Shown here one piece after another: positions 43,610 to 51,679 of a DNA stretch of 64,000 nt (position 1 is the stretch's first letter; each line of letters starts with the position of its first letter). Position numbers and translations under genes: made by a program. The DNA is from Bacillus sp. FJAT-29937 (GTDB taxonomy: Bacteria > Bacillota > Bacilli > Bacillales > Cytobacillaceae), in NCBI RefSeq assembly GCF_001509555.1, contig NZ_LMAS01000002.1, positions 62,001-126,000 of the forward strand, read 5' to 3'. The notes under the pieces were generated by a model that had not been told where the DNA came from, searched no databases, and saw only the letters and a list, made by a program, of their open reading frames with translations.

Positions 43610-45193
43610 ATGAAAGCGACTGATGTTCTTGTTCGATGTTTAGAAAATGAAGGAGTGGAATATATTTTTGGGATCATGGGAAAAGAAACGCTGGATCTTA
43701 TCGATTCCCTGTCCCGATCTGAGCAAATTCAATTTGTCAATACGAGGCATGAGCAAGGAGCCGCCTTTATGGCTGATGTTTACGGGAGGCTGTCTCGTAA
43801 AGCTGGGGTGTGTACGTCTACATTGGGGCCGGGGGCAACGAATTTATTAACGGGGATTGCGAGTGGAACTCTTGATTTCTCACCTGTAGTGGCGCTCATC
43901 GGACAGGCTGGATTGGAAAGGCAGCATAAGGAATCGCATCAATATTTGGACTTGGTGAAAATATTCGAGCCAGCAACGAAATGGAGCATTCAAATTAAGG
44001 ATTCCCTAACAATTACAGAGGTCGTAAATAAAGCCTTTCAGAAGGCAAAAATGGAAAAGCCGGGCGCTGTTATCGTGGAATTACCGGAAAATTTAGCTGG
44101 TCAAAAAATTCCTGACAATGCGATGACTGTCAAACCGTTGCCAGTCTATACGCCTGTAATTGAAGAGATCAAAGCTGCTATTGACCAAATCAACAATAGC
44201 CAAAGGCCATTTATCATCATTGGGAATGGGGTGATTAGGGGGGAGGCTGTGAATGAGGTACAAGCATTCATTGACCGTCTTCAGGCACCTGTTACTCATA
44301 GCATGAAAGCAAAAGGGATTCTTCCTAAAGATTATTCGCTTAATTATTTTACGTTTGGCTTTAGCGAGCAGGATGAGGTTCTGCCGGGGATCGAGGAGGC
44401 AGATCTGCTTATCGTTATCGGATATGATTTTGTGGAGCGGCTTCCTAAGGAATGGAATAAAAAGAAGGTGCCGGTTATCCATATAAATGCTGTTCTGGCT
44501 GAATCGGATGAATATTATCCTATTCAAAGCGAATTGGTTGGAGATGTTAAAAGGACTTTGCAGGCTATTAATGAGTCTGAAATCAAGCCGAAGCCGTGGG
44601 AGCCATCCGGGAATTTACGGGAGCATATCAAACGGGCCTACCATTTGAATGAAGAATCGAATTCTTCTTTATCCATTACATCCATTTTGCAAGCCATTGA
44701 AAAGCGTACATGTGAGAATACGATTGTCCTATCGGATGTAGGTTCACATAAAGTGGCCATAGCCCGAACTTATCAGCCAAAGAAGCCAAATAAGCTTATT
44801 ATCTCCAATGGGCTTGCTTCAATGGGGATAGCCATTCCCGGTGCCATTGGAGCCAAGCTAGCATGCCCATTGGATCCGGTCATTTGCATAACGGGTGACG
44901 GGGGAGCCCTAATGAACTTTGCAGAAATCGAAACAGCAGCCAGATTAGGATTGTCTTTTGTGATCATCGTCCTTAACGATTCGAAGCTGAAATTGGAAGA
45001 ACAAATGATGATGAAAAAATTGGGCAATGATTTTGGAACTGCTTTTGGAAATCCTGACTTTGTACAGCTTGCGAGAAGCTTTGGTATAAAAGGGGTACAG
45101 CCTGCGAATGTCCATGAATTCGAAACCATGCTTGATGAAGCGTTGACTAAAAAAGAACTGACGCTTATCGAAATTCAGATGGAGAATGAATAG
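43610..45193 (+). CDS. Thiamine-diphosphate enzyme, acetolactate synthase-like
   Basis: A 527-residue ThDP enzyme of the acetolactate synthase large-subunit/AlsS group: N-terminal GVEYIFGIMGKETLDLIDSL and TRHEQGAAFMADVYGR (catalytic Glu), middle domain, C-terminal ThDP motif GDGGALMNFAEIETAARLGL...VLND. It is about 40 residues shorter than B. subtilis AlsS (570). No small subunit (ilvN) is nearby, so a catabolic or specialised ThDP enzyme is as likely as valine biosynthesis. ATG 43610 follows AGGAGG. It is behind the terminator of the sigma-54 operon and probably has its own promoter. Confidence 0.85.
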   Translation: MKATDVLVRCLENEGVEYIFGIMGKETLDLIDSLSRSEQIQFVNTRHEQGAAFMADVYGRLSRKAGVCTSTLGPGATNLLTGIASGTLDFSPVVALIGQAGLERQHKESHQYLDLVKIFEPATKWSIQIKDSLTITEVVNKAFQKAKMEKPGAVIVELPENLAGQKIPDNAMTVKPLPVYTPVIEEIKAAIDQINNSQRPFIIIGNGVIRGEAVNEVQAFIDRLQAPVTHSMKAKGILPKDYSLNYFTFGFSEQDEVLPGIEEADLLIVIGYDFVERLPKEWNKKKVPVIHINAVLAESDEYYPIQSELVGDVKRTLQAINESEIKPKPWEPSGNLREHIKRAYHLNEESNSSLSITSILQAIEKRTCENTIVLSDVGSHKVAIARTYQPKKPNKLIISNGLASMGIAIPGAIGAKLACPLDPVICITGDGGALMNFAEIETAARLGLSFVIIVLNDSKLKLEEQMMMKKLGNDFGTAFGNPDFVQLARSFGIKGVQPANVHEFETMLDEALTKKELTLIEIQMENE

Positions 45194-45239
45194 AAGGATT
45201 TGTGGATGGAGGTTTCTTTGGTAAATTCGATAGTTCATT

Positions 45240-45395
45240 AAGCGTTCGTATGGTGCCCGTCGGCGTTGAAAAACGACCCGCCCGGTCACCAAAGCGTTCG
45301 TATGGTGCCCGTCGGGGGTGAAAAACGATCCGCCCGGTCACCAAAGCGTCTCCATGGTGCCCATCGGCGTTGAAAAATGATCCGTTCGGTCACTA
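45240..45395. repeat. Three tandem 52-bp units (array C)
   Basis: Three head-to-tail 52-bp units starting AAGCGTTCGTATGGTGCCC at 45240, 45292 and 45344. Units 1 and 2 differ at three positions, unit 3 is more diverged. On the minus strand the unit contains GTTTTTCAACG, resembling GTTTTTCAATG of the array at 54660. It lies between convergent genes. Confidence 0.9.
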
Positions 45396-45410
45396 ATCCA
45401 CCCTAATATG

Positions 45411-45443
45411 GTCACTTGGAATATAATCTAAATTCCAAGTGAC
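45411..45443. other. 12-bp perfect hairpin between convergent genes
   Basis: GTCACTTGGAAT/ATTCCAAGTGAC with a 9-nt loop, lacking a T run on either side. It sits between the ThDP gene (ends 45193) and the minus-strand membrane gene (ends 45466). It might terminate poorly or be a structural element. Confidence 0.65.
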
Positions 45444-45465
45444 TACCAAACCGACAGAATGAAGG

Positions 45466-46020
45466 CTACGAAAATACAATACCCCTGATTCTTTTTATAA
45501 GTCTTGCGCTTAAAACAACCCAGATCCAGCTATAAAAAGCAGAGAAAATAAAAATCAAGCCAACAACAGTAACGCTAAATTGGTGGGAGATGGCGGGCCC
45601 TAAAACGGGGAATTTCAATCCGTATAATAATAGGCAGATTCCAAACATTAGGCCTGCCGCCCCGCTCAAAATATGACTCCATCTTTTTCGGAACTGGTGA
45701 AAGGAAATTCCGATAAATAGCCCCAACAGACCTGTTGTAAAAGGAAAAACAATTAACTCGGAAGGCTGTAATATCAAAAGTAATAGAGCTGTTAAAATGT
45801 AGGAAGCAAGACCAAGGGGAATTGAAAAAATAGAGCAAACAATAATAGGCGCTGTAGCCAAGGGGCTAATGAAATAACCGACACCCGGTAAAAAACCTCC
45901 TGCCGATTGAAAAATGGCCCCGAAGCTGCTTAAAAGAGAGATTAGCACAATCTTTTTCGCCCGGGGCCATTGTTCAAAAGCAGCTTGTATTTCGTTCATA
46001 TCTTCCTTTAAGTCGTGCAT
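45466..46020 (-). CDS. Integral membrane protein, unknown function
   Basis: A 184-residue protein with about five membrane helices: IVLISLLSSFGAIFQSAGGF, SPLATAPIIVCSIFSIPLGL, ILTALLLLILQPSELIVFPF, SGAAGLMFGICLLLYG and SVTVVGLIFIFSAFYSWIWV. I do not recognise the family; the Gly/Pro-containing first helices recall ECF S-components, but that is weak. The ATG (46018-46020) is 8 nt after AAGGAGG on the minus strand; an ATG 33 bases further upstream is less well placed. Confidence 0.72.
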   Translation of the reverse strand: MHDLKEDMNEIQAAFEQWPRAKKIVLISLLSSFGAIFQSAGGFLPGVGYFISPLATAPIIVCSIFSIPLGLASYILTALLLLILQPSELIVFPFTTGLLGLFIGISFHQFRKRWSHILSGAAGLMFGICLLLYGLKFPVLGPAISHQFSVTVVGLIFIFSAFYSWIWVVLSARLIKRIRGIVFS

Positions 46021-46120
46021 GGCAAACCTCCTTATGCCATCCACTATATGCACAGAAATACATTTTATTATAGTAAAATCGTGATCTATAGCGAGACTGT
46101 GTAAATTACACTAATCCGGC

Positions 46121-46174
46121 ATATATGCACGATACCAGGAATATTTGCACGATAATGCGAATATATGCTCGATC
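46121..46174. repeat. Three ATATATGCACGAT repeats at 20-bp spacing
   Basis: ATATATGCACGATACC (46121), ATATTTGCACGATAAT (46141) and ATATATGCTCGATCCC (46161), exactly 20 bp apart, in the gap between the SASP gene and the membrane-protein gene. Confidence 0.75.
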
Positions 46175-46216
46175 CCCAAATTTCCCCACTTCAGGCACAT
46201 ATACAAACCGCCCCGC

Positions 46217-46489
46217 TTATTTCTTCATCTGTTCCTGTGCCATTCGGACAAGCTCCTTCACCATGCTCCCGCCGATTTTTCCGCCGACCTTTCCAGCTTC
46301 CCTTGATGTTAGGCGGCCATTGTAGCCTTTTTGCAGGGGCACCCCCACTTCATCTGCTACTTCAAACTTCACATGGTCGGGGTTCTCACTGTCCACTTTG
46401 TATCCTTCATTGGCCATCACCTTATTTTTGAACTGATCTAAAGCCCCTCTTGAATCCGGTACGAGAGGGCGCCGTTTTCTTCTAGCCAT
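46217..46489 (-). CDS. Alpha/beta-type small acid-soluble spore protein
   Basis: DNA-protecting SASP of the spore core. The 90-residue protein ends with the family motif GKVGGKIGGSMVKELVRMAQEQ and has the earlier RPLVPDSRGALDQFKNKVM helix. FEVADEVGVPL matches the germination protease (GPR) cleavage region. It is 20-25 residues longer than usual, with an insertion (EGYKVDSENPDHV) between the first helix and the cleavage site. Expression would be sigma-G dependent in the forespore (family knowledge). Confidence 0.88.
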   Translation of the reverse strand: MARRKRRPLVPDSRGALDQFKNKVMANEGYKVDSENPDHVKFEVADEVGVPLQKGYNGRLTSREAGKVGGKIGGSMVKELVRMAQEQMKK

Positions 46490-46652
46490 GCTTTCGGCCT
46501 CCTTATATATGCGAGTTTGCTAATAGTTTGTGCGGATCTAATCGGTTTATCCTGTGGAATAATCTTGTAAATCCTATCGTAATAGGGGATTCTATGTTAT
46601 CTTATAGGAAAGAATGGTGACGTTGATCATTTTGAAAAAGAAGGTGTAATCA

Positions 46653-46886
46653 TTGTTTTTAAAATACCTATCAGCTCTGCTGCTGCCGGGACTGCTAGTG
46701 GTGTTATTTACGAGAGTAGCGTATAATCGTGTGATTGGACTTGTATTGACGGTAGCATTAATTGCCGCTTCTGTTTATAAAGGCTACACAGATTCCATAT
46801 GGCTCATTGTTGTTGATGCGTTTTCACTGACTGCTGGCTTCTGGTATGCAAATCGAATGAAGGAAAATATTCATAAACGATCTTAA
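46653..46886 (+). CDS. csbA: CsbA family membrane protein
   Basis: A 77-residue protein with two or three membrane helices: YLSALLLPGLLVVLFTRVAY, VIGLVLTVALIAASVYKGY and IWLIVVDAFSLTAGFWYANR. It matches CsbA (DUF2198), a sigma-B-controlled protein of unknown function located upstream of uvrB in B. subtilis. The start is TTG 46653, after AAGGTG. Here brnQ and a GntR gene lie between it and uvrB. Confidence 0.82.
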   Translation: MFLKYLSALLLPGLLVVLFTRVAYNRVIGLVLTVALIAASVYKGYTDSIWLIVVDAFSLTAGFWYANRMKENIHKRS

Positions 46887-46893
46887 TAGGCAA

Positions 46894-46932
46894 AAAAGGC
46901 GATTCTTCATTATAAAAGAATCGCCTTTTTGT
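46894..46932. terminator. Bidirectional terminator between csbA and brnQ copy 2
   Basis: AAAAGGCGATTCTT/AAGAATCGCCTTTT 14-bp perfect stem with A and T runs on the two sides, between convergent genes. Confidence 0.92.
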
Positions 46933-46937
46933 ATCTT

Positions 46938-48284
46938 TTATTTTCCTTCAATTGGGGATGCTTTTAAGCTTTCTCTTTTTCCTAAGCTTAACGCATAACC
47001 GATAATTCCGCCGATAATCGCGGGGATGATCCAGCCAATTCCAACTGAATATCCTGGAAGCATTGTTGTAAATAAATCATTGATCGCTTTAATTTCGATG
47101 CCAGCTGCGTTTAATCCGTCAAATAAGCTAACGATAAATGTCATTAGAATACTGCCTTGATAAACCGCTGTTTTTCCCTTGAAAAGAGGGTGTAAGAATG
47201 TCAAAGCCATTAAACAAATAGCTAAAGGATAAAGCGCTACTAAAACCGGTACCGAAATGGAAATTAAAGTAGATAGTCCAAAGTTAGCAATCGCCGCACT
47301 AAAAACGGAGAAAATTACAGCCCACTTTGTATAAGAAATACTTGGTGCTAGTTTATTAAAATAAGAAGCACATGCCGTAATCAGACCAATACTTGTTGTT
47401 AAACATGCAGCAATAACGATAAGCGCTAATAACACTTTCCCGAAAGAACCGAAATAATGGGTAGAAACCGCCGCAAGGATTGCCCCGCCGTTTTCTAAAT
47501 GCCCAAGTCCTGCAACACCAGATGCGCCCATATAGGCAAGAGATGAATAAATGACAGCCAATAGGCCAGCTGCAATGAAAGCAACCTTCATGCTAGAAGT
47601 CATAATTTGTTTCTTCGTTTGTGCGCCTCGATCCTTCATTGTATTAATGATGATGATCCCGAATACAAACGCAGCAAGTGCATCCATCGTCAAGTAGCCC
47701 TCTTGGAATCCTTTAAAAAAGGCATTTTCCATGTAAGTTTCAGTAGGAGCTTGAATTTCACCGATTGGGTTAATAAATACCGTTACAATAAGAATAGCAA
47801 TAAAAATTAATAATAATGGCGTTAACACTTTCCCAACAATATCGACAAGCTTGGAAGCTTTTAATGAAAAGAATAACGTAACTCCGAAAAAGATTATGGA
47901 GAAAATGATTAACGGCAGAACACTGTTCGTTTCGCCTAAAAATGGCTTAATGCCAATTTCGTAAGAAACTGTGCCTGTTCTTGGGATTGCAAATAATGGA
48001 CCAATTGATAAATATAAAGCCACTGTAAAGAAAATTCCGTAAGCTGGGTTTACACGGCTTGCTAATGATTGCAAATCACTTTTACCTGAGAATCCTAAAG
48101 CTAATATTCCTAGTAACGGCAAGCCAACTCCAGTTACGATAAATCCGGCATTCGCTGCCCACACATTTTCTCCTGCCATTTGTCCAAGCATGACGGGGAA
48201 AATTAAGTTCCCAGCCCCGAAGAATAACGCGAATAGCATAAAACCTGCAGCAATCAAAAATGAAAATGACCCTTTTGATGACAT
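46938..48284 (-). CDS. brnQ: Branched-chain amino acid carrier BrnQ (copy 2)
   Basis: A 448-residue LIVCS symporter with about 12 helices: AGFMLFALFFGAGNLIFPVMLG, IPRTGTVSYEIG, and GYSVGIGWIIPAIIGGIIGYAL. It is clearly a paralogue of the product at 40509 but not a recent copy. Start ATG follows AGGAGGG on the minus strand. It is divergent from the GntR regulator at 48732, which may control it (inference). Confidence 0.93.
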   Translation of the reverse strand: MSSKGSFSFLIAAGFMLFALFFGAGNLIFPVMLGQMAGENVWAANAGFIVTGVGLPLLGILALGFSGKSDLQSLASRVNPAYGIFFTVALYLSIGPLFAIPRTGTVSYEIGIKPFLGETNSVLPLIIFSIIFFGVTLFFSLKASKLVDIVGKVLTPLLLIFIAILIVTVFINPIGEIQAPTETYMENAFFKGFQEGYLTMDALAAFVFGIIIINTMKDRGAQTKKQIMTSSMKVAFIAAGLLAVIYSSLAYMGASGVAGLGHLENGGAILAAVSTHYFGSFGKVLLALIVIAACLTTSIGLITACASYFNKLAPSISYTKWAVIFSVFSAAIANFGLSTLISISVPVLVALYPLAICLMALTFLHPLFKGKTAVYQGSILMTFIVSLFDGLNAAGIEIKAINDLFTTMLPGYSVGIGWIIPAIIGGIIGYALSLGKRESLKASPIEGK

Positions 48285-48731
48285 GATAATTCCCTCCTGT
48301 TTCAGATAAAATAATGAACTGCAACTCTGATAGGGAGATACTATCTCTATTCATCTATGAATCCCAAATCAGTGCAGTAAATTATTATAATATTTTTATT
48401 ATTGTAAATTGAGTAAATGCGAATATTAATTTTTGTTTTTTCGAAGGAAATAAAATTATTTGAATATTCTTTTTGAAACTTGCTCAAAGTACAAATGTTA
48501 AATGGAATAAAGAAAATATAACATATAGGCTATATGTATGCAATATATTTCTGAAAATAGAATTATATGAAAATACTTTTTACAAGATTGATAGGGGAAA
48601 TAGATTTATTTTAATTGTAATATATTGTATTCTTATTATTAGTCTAATATAATAATACTGTTATTTAAAAATGTAAGCGTTTCATTTATAGGCATGATGG
48701 TATTTTTTAAAATAACGAAGGGGGTAATTAT
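48285..48731. other. AT-rich divergent promoter region
   Basis: This 447-bp gap between divergent brnQ and gntR is strongly AT-rich. The inverted sequence ATTATTA-GTCTAA-TATAATAAT at about 48636-48657 is a possible operator. No T-box, riboswitch or small gene is seen. Confidence 0.35.
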
Positions 48732-49400
48732 ATGCCGATTCCTGCTAATTATTCCACTCCTATTCGGATGTCCGCAAAAAAGCGTGCCTACTCCCAAATT
48801 CTAGAATGGATTATTGACGGGACTTTGCATCCTAAAGAAAAGTTGAATGATGCGGATCTTGCGAAAAGCTTAGGCGTAAGCCGAACTCCTATTAGAGAGG
48901 CTTTACAGCTGCTCAGCTTTCAAGGGTTTGTTGAAATGTACCCAGGAGTGGGAACTCAAGTTACATCAGTTAATCAAGAGGATATTAGCAAAATCTTGCC
49001 GCCATTAGGTGCCCTGCAAGCTTTAGCTACTGAATTGGCGGCACCGATTATTAGTCAGGAACAGATTGAATCTCTTCGTGAACTTAATCATCAATTTGCA
49101 GAGGCTGTAAAATCAGGTGATTCCTACAAGGCTTTAAAGCTGGATGAAGAATTTCACAAAGGCATTGTCGAGGTAACCGACAATTCGTATATCACTAGTA
49201 CCGTTTCAAATCTTCTGTCACATGTGCGCAGGCTTTATTTTCACAACTCCATTATTCTAACTCCGAAGTCTATTGAGGAGCATGAAGCTATATTGAAGGC
49301 GCTTGAAGAGAAAAATAAAGAAGAAGCCGCCAGCATTGCCCGAAACAATATCGTTAAGGCTATTGAGATATTCTACTCCATACAGGAAAATAAAAAATAG
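48732..49400 (+). CDS. GntR family (FadR subfamily) transcriptional regulator
   Basis: A 222-residue regulator with N-terminal winged helix (YSQILEWIIDGTLHPKEKLNDADLAKSLGVSRTPIREALQLL; residues about 16-80) and an all-helical FCD ligand domain (about 90-215), including ELNHQFAEAV, LDEEFHKGIVEVTDN and EEHEAILKALEEKN. The conserved Asp/His positions suggest metal-assisted carboxylate sensing. ATG 48732 follows AAGGGGG. Its likely target is the divergent brnQ. Confidence 0.9.
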   Translation: MPIPANYSTPIRMSAKKRAYSQILEWIIDGTLHPKEKLNDADLAKSLGVSRTPIREALQLLSFQGFVEMYPGVGTQVTSVNQEDISKILPPLGALQALATELAAPIISQEQIESLRELNHQFAEAVKSGDSYKALKLDEEFHKGIVEVTDNSYITSTVSNLLSHVRRLYFHNSIILTPKSIEEHEAILKALEEKNKEEAASIARNNIVKAIEIFYSIQENKK

Positions 49401-49409
49401 AAAAATAGT

Positions 49410-49437
49410 AGCCTGCCGTTATTTTGGCAGGCTTTTG
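49410..49437 (+). terminator. Terminator of the GntR gene
   Basis: AGCCTGCC/GGCAGGCT stem with an 8-nt loop and TTTT. Confidence 0.83.
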
Positions 49438-49521
49438 TATTTGTTCCATAGGTGAATCCACGCAAAAATCCCTCCCCTTTTTCATATAAATAGTACCTTC
49501 CTTATATATTTAAAAAATAAT

Positions 49522-49535
49522 CGAATATCCGTTCG
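49522..49535. promoter_or_regulatory. LexA (DinR)-type box upstream of uvrB
   Basis: CGAAT-ATCC-GTTCG matches the Gram-positive SOS box CGAAC-N4-GTTCG with one mismatch. A possible promoter TTGCTT-N16-TAGAAT follows at 49557-49584. SOS control of uvrBA is established in B. subtilis. Confidence 0.6.
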
Positions 49536-49692
49536 CATATTAGTGGTTAGATTTCATTGCTTTGTGGTAGAATGTTTATAGAATGTTTTACGTTCTTTTA
49601 TATATTTAACCAGCTTAGATAACAAATACCCCTTACACCTGCTTAGAGGATGTTAGGTTTTTTAATAGAGAAGAAAAAACGGGAGGCTTTTT

Positions 49693-51672
49693 ATGAAGGA
49701 CCAATTTACACTAGTCTCAAAATATACTCCCCAAGGAGATCAGCCAGAAGCGATTAAACAGCTAGTAAAGGGGCTTAAATCCGGCAAAAAGCATCAAACA
49801 TTACTAGGAGCGACTGGGACAGGAAAGACGTTCACGATTTCAAATGTGATCCAAGAAATTAACCGGCCAACTCTTATCATTGCTCATAATAAAACACTTG
49901 CTGGCCAGCTATACAGTGAGTTTAAAGAGTTTTTTCCAAATAATGCGGTTGAATATTTCGTTAGCTACTATGATTACTATCAGCCGGAAGCCTATGTTCC
50001 GCAGACAGATACATTTATTGAAAAAGATGCGAGTATTAATGATGAAATTGATAAGCTTCGCCATTCAGCGACTTCTTCGTTATTTGAACGGAAAGATGTC
50101 GTTATTATTGCCAGTGTTTCTTGTATTTATGGTTTAGGTTCGCCGGAGGAATACCGGGAGCTCGTTCTGTCTCTTCGAACAGGGATGGAGATTGAGAGAA
50201 ATCAGCTTCTCCACAGACTCGTAGATATTCAATATGAAAGAAATGATATTGCTTTTCAGCGCGGGACTTTTCGTGTGCGCGGAGATGTAGTGGAGATTAT
50301 CCCGGCATCAAAGGATGAGCGCTGTATTCGTGTGGAGTTTTTCGGGGATGAAATTGACCGCATTCGCGAGGTGGATTCACTGACAGGCGAAATTATCGGG
50401 GACCGCGAGCATGTAGCGATTTTTCCAAGGTCCCACTTCGTTACTCGTGAGGAAAAAATGCGTGTGGCGATTCAAAGCATCGAGGAAGAGTTGGAAGTCC
50501 AGCTGAAGGAAATGCGAGAAAATGATAGGCTTCTCGAGGCTCAGCGTCTGGAGCAGCGGACTCGGTATGATCTAGAAATGATGAGAGAAATGGGCTTTTG
50601 CTCCGGAATCGAAAACTACTCAAGACATTTAACTTTAAGGCCTCCGGGTTCTACTCCATATACATTAATGGACTTTTTTCCTGAAGATCTGCTTATAGTT
50701 ATAGATGAGTCCCACGTCACCCTCCCGCAAATTCGCGGAATGTATAATGGGGACCAGGCGAGAAAATCGGTGCTGGTGGAACATGGCTTCCGCCTGCCTT
50801 CAGCATTAGATAATCGACCTTTGACGTTTAATGAATTTGAAAACCATATTAATCAAATTGTCTACGTATCTGCAACTCCTGGCCCATACGAGATTGAGCA
50901 CACACCTGAAATGATTCAGCAAATCATCCGGCCGACTGGGCTTCTTGATCCGATCATCGAAGTTCGGCCGATTGAAGGGCAAATTGATGATTTAATCGGA
51001 GAAATCCATGACCGAATCAAGCGGAATGAGCGCGTTCTTATTACAACCTTAACAAAAAAAATGTCAGAAGACTTAACCGATTATTTAAAAGAAATCGGCA
51101 TTAAGGTGCAATATTTGCATTCTGAAGTGAAGACATTGGAGCGAATTGAAATTATTCGTGAGCTGCGCCTTGGTACTTATGATGTTCTAGTTGGGATCAA
51201 CCTTTTAAGAGAAGGACTTGATATTCCGGAAGTTTCATTAGTGACCATTCTTGATGCAGACAAGGAAGGCTTCCTTCGTTCTGAGCGTTCACTTATTCAG
51301 ACAATCGGCCGGGCAGCACGTAATGCAAACGGCCATGTAATCATGTACGCGGATAAAATGACAAACTCAATGGAATTAGCGATTAGCGAAACAAAACGAC
51401 GCCGTTCCATTCAAGAAGAATACAATGAAAAGCATGGCATCACTCCTCAAACGATTCAAAAGGAAATCCGTGATGTCATCCGTGCCACCATTGCTGCGGA
51501 AGATCAGGAAGAATATAAAGCATCCGCGAAAATTGGCAAGATGAATAAGAAGGAAAGAGAAAAACTCATTCAAGTGATGGAAAAAGAAATGAAGGAAGAA
51601 GCAAAAGCACTTAATTTTGAACGTGCTGCAGAACTTCGTGATTTGATTTTAGAGCTGAAAGCGGAAGGATGA
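49693..51672 (+). CDS. uvrB: Excinuclease ABC subunit B
   Basis: Damage-verifying helicase-like subunit of nucleotide excision repair. 659 residues with Walker [13 protein letters not shown] (about 39-50), the beta-hairpin region [24 protein letters not shown]-type motif [11 protein letters not shown], helicase motif IGRAARN, and a C-terminal UVR domain ([21 protein letters not shown]). ATG 49693 follows GGGAGGC. Seven nucleotides before uvrA, same operon. Confidence 0.98.
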   Translation: MKDQFTLVSKYTPQGDQPEAIKQLVKGLKSGKKHQTLLGATGTGKTFTISNVIQEINRPTLIIAHNKTLAGQLYSEFKEFFPNNAVEYFVSYYDYYQPEAYVPQTDTFIEKDASINDEIDKLRHSATSSLFERKDVVIIASVSCIYGLGSPEEYRELVLSLRTGMEIERNQLLHRLVDIQYERNDIAFQRGTFRVRGDVVEIIPASKDERCIRVEFFGDEIDRIREVDSLTGEIIGDREHVAIFPRSHFVTREEKMRVAIQSIEEELEVQLKEMRENDRLLEAQRLEQRTRYDLEMMREMGFCSGIENYSRHLTLRPPGSTPYTLMDFFPEDLLIVIDESHVTLPQIRGMYNGDQARKSVLVEHGFRLPSALDNRPLTFNEFENHINQIVYVSATPGPYEIEHTPEMIQQIIRPTGLLDPIIEVRPIEGQIDDLIGEIHDRIKRNERVLITTLTKKMSEDLTDYLKEIGIKVQYLHSEVKTLERIEIIRELRLGTYDVLVGINLLREGLDIPEVSLVTILDADKEGFLRSERSLIQTIGRAARNANGHVIMYADKMTNSMELAISETKRRRSIQEEYNEKHGITPQTIQKEIRDVIRATIAAEDQEEYKASAKIGKMNKKEREKLIQVMEKEMKEEAKALNFERAAELRDLILELKAEG

Positions 51673-51679
51673 CGTATAA

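Noticed and set aside
46125..46431. Plus-strand genes opposite the SASP
   Set aside because: These frames are antisense shadows of the SASP gene and run into the 20-bp repeats; composition is not protein-like.
48285..48731. T-box or riboswitch before brnQ copy 2
   Set aside because: No T-box sequence, specifier stem or antiterminator is visible in the AT-rich gap.
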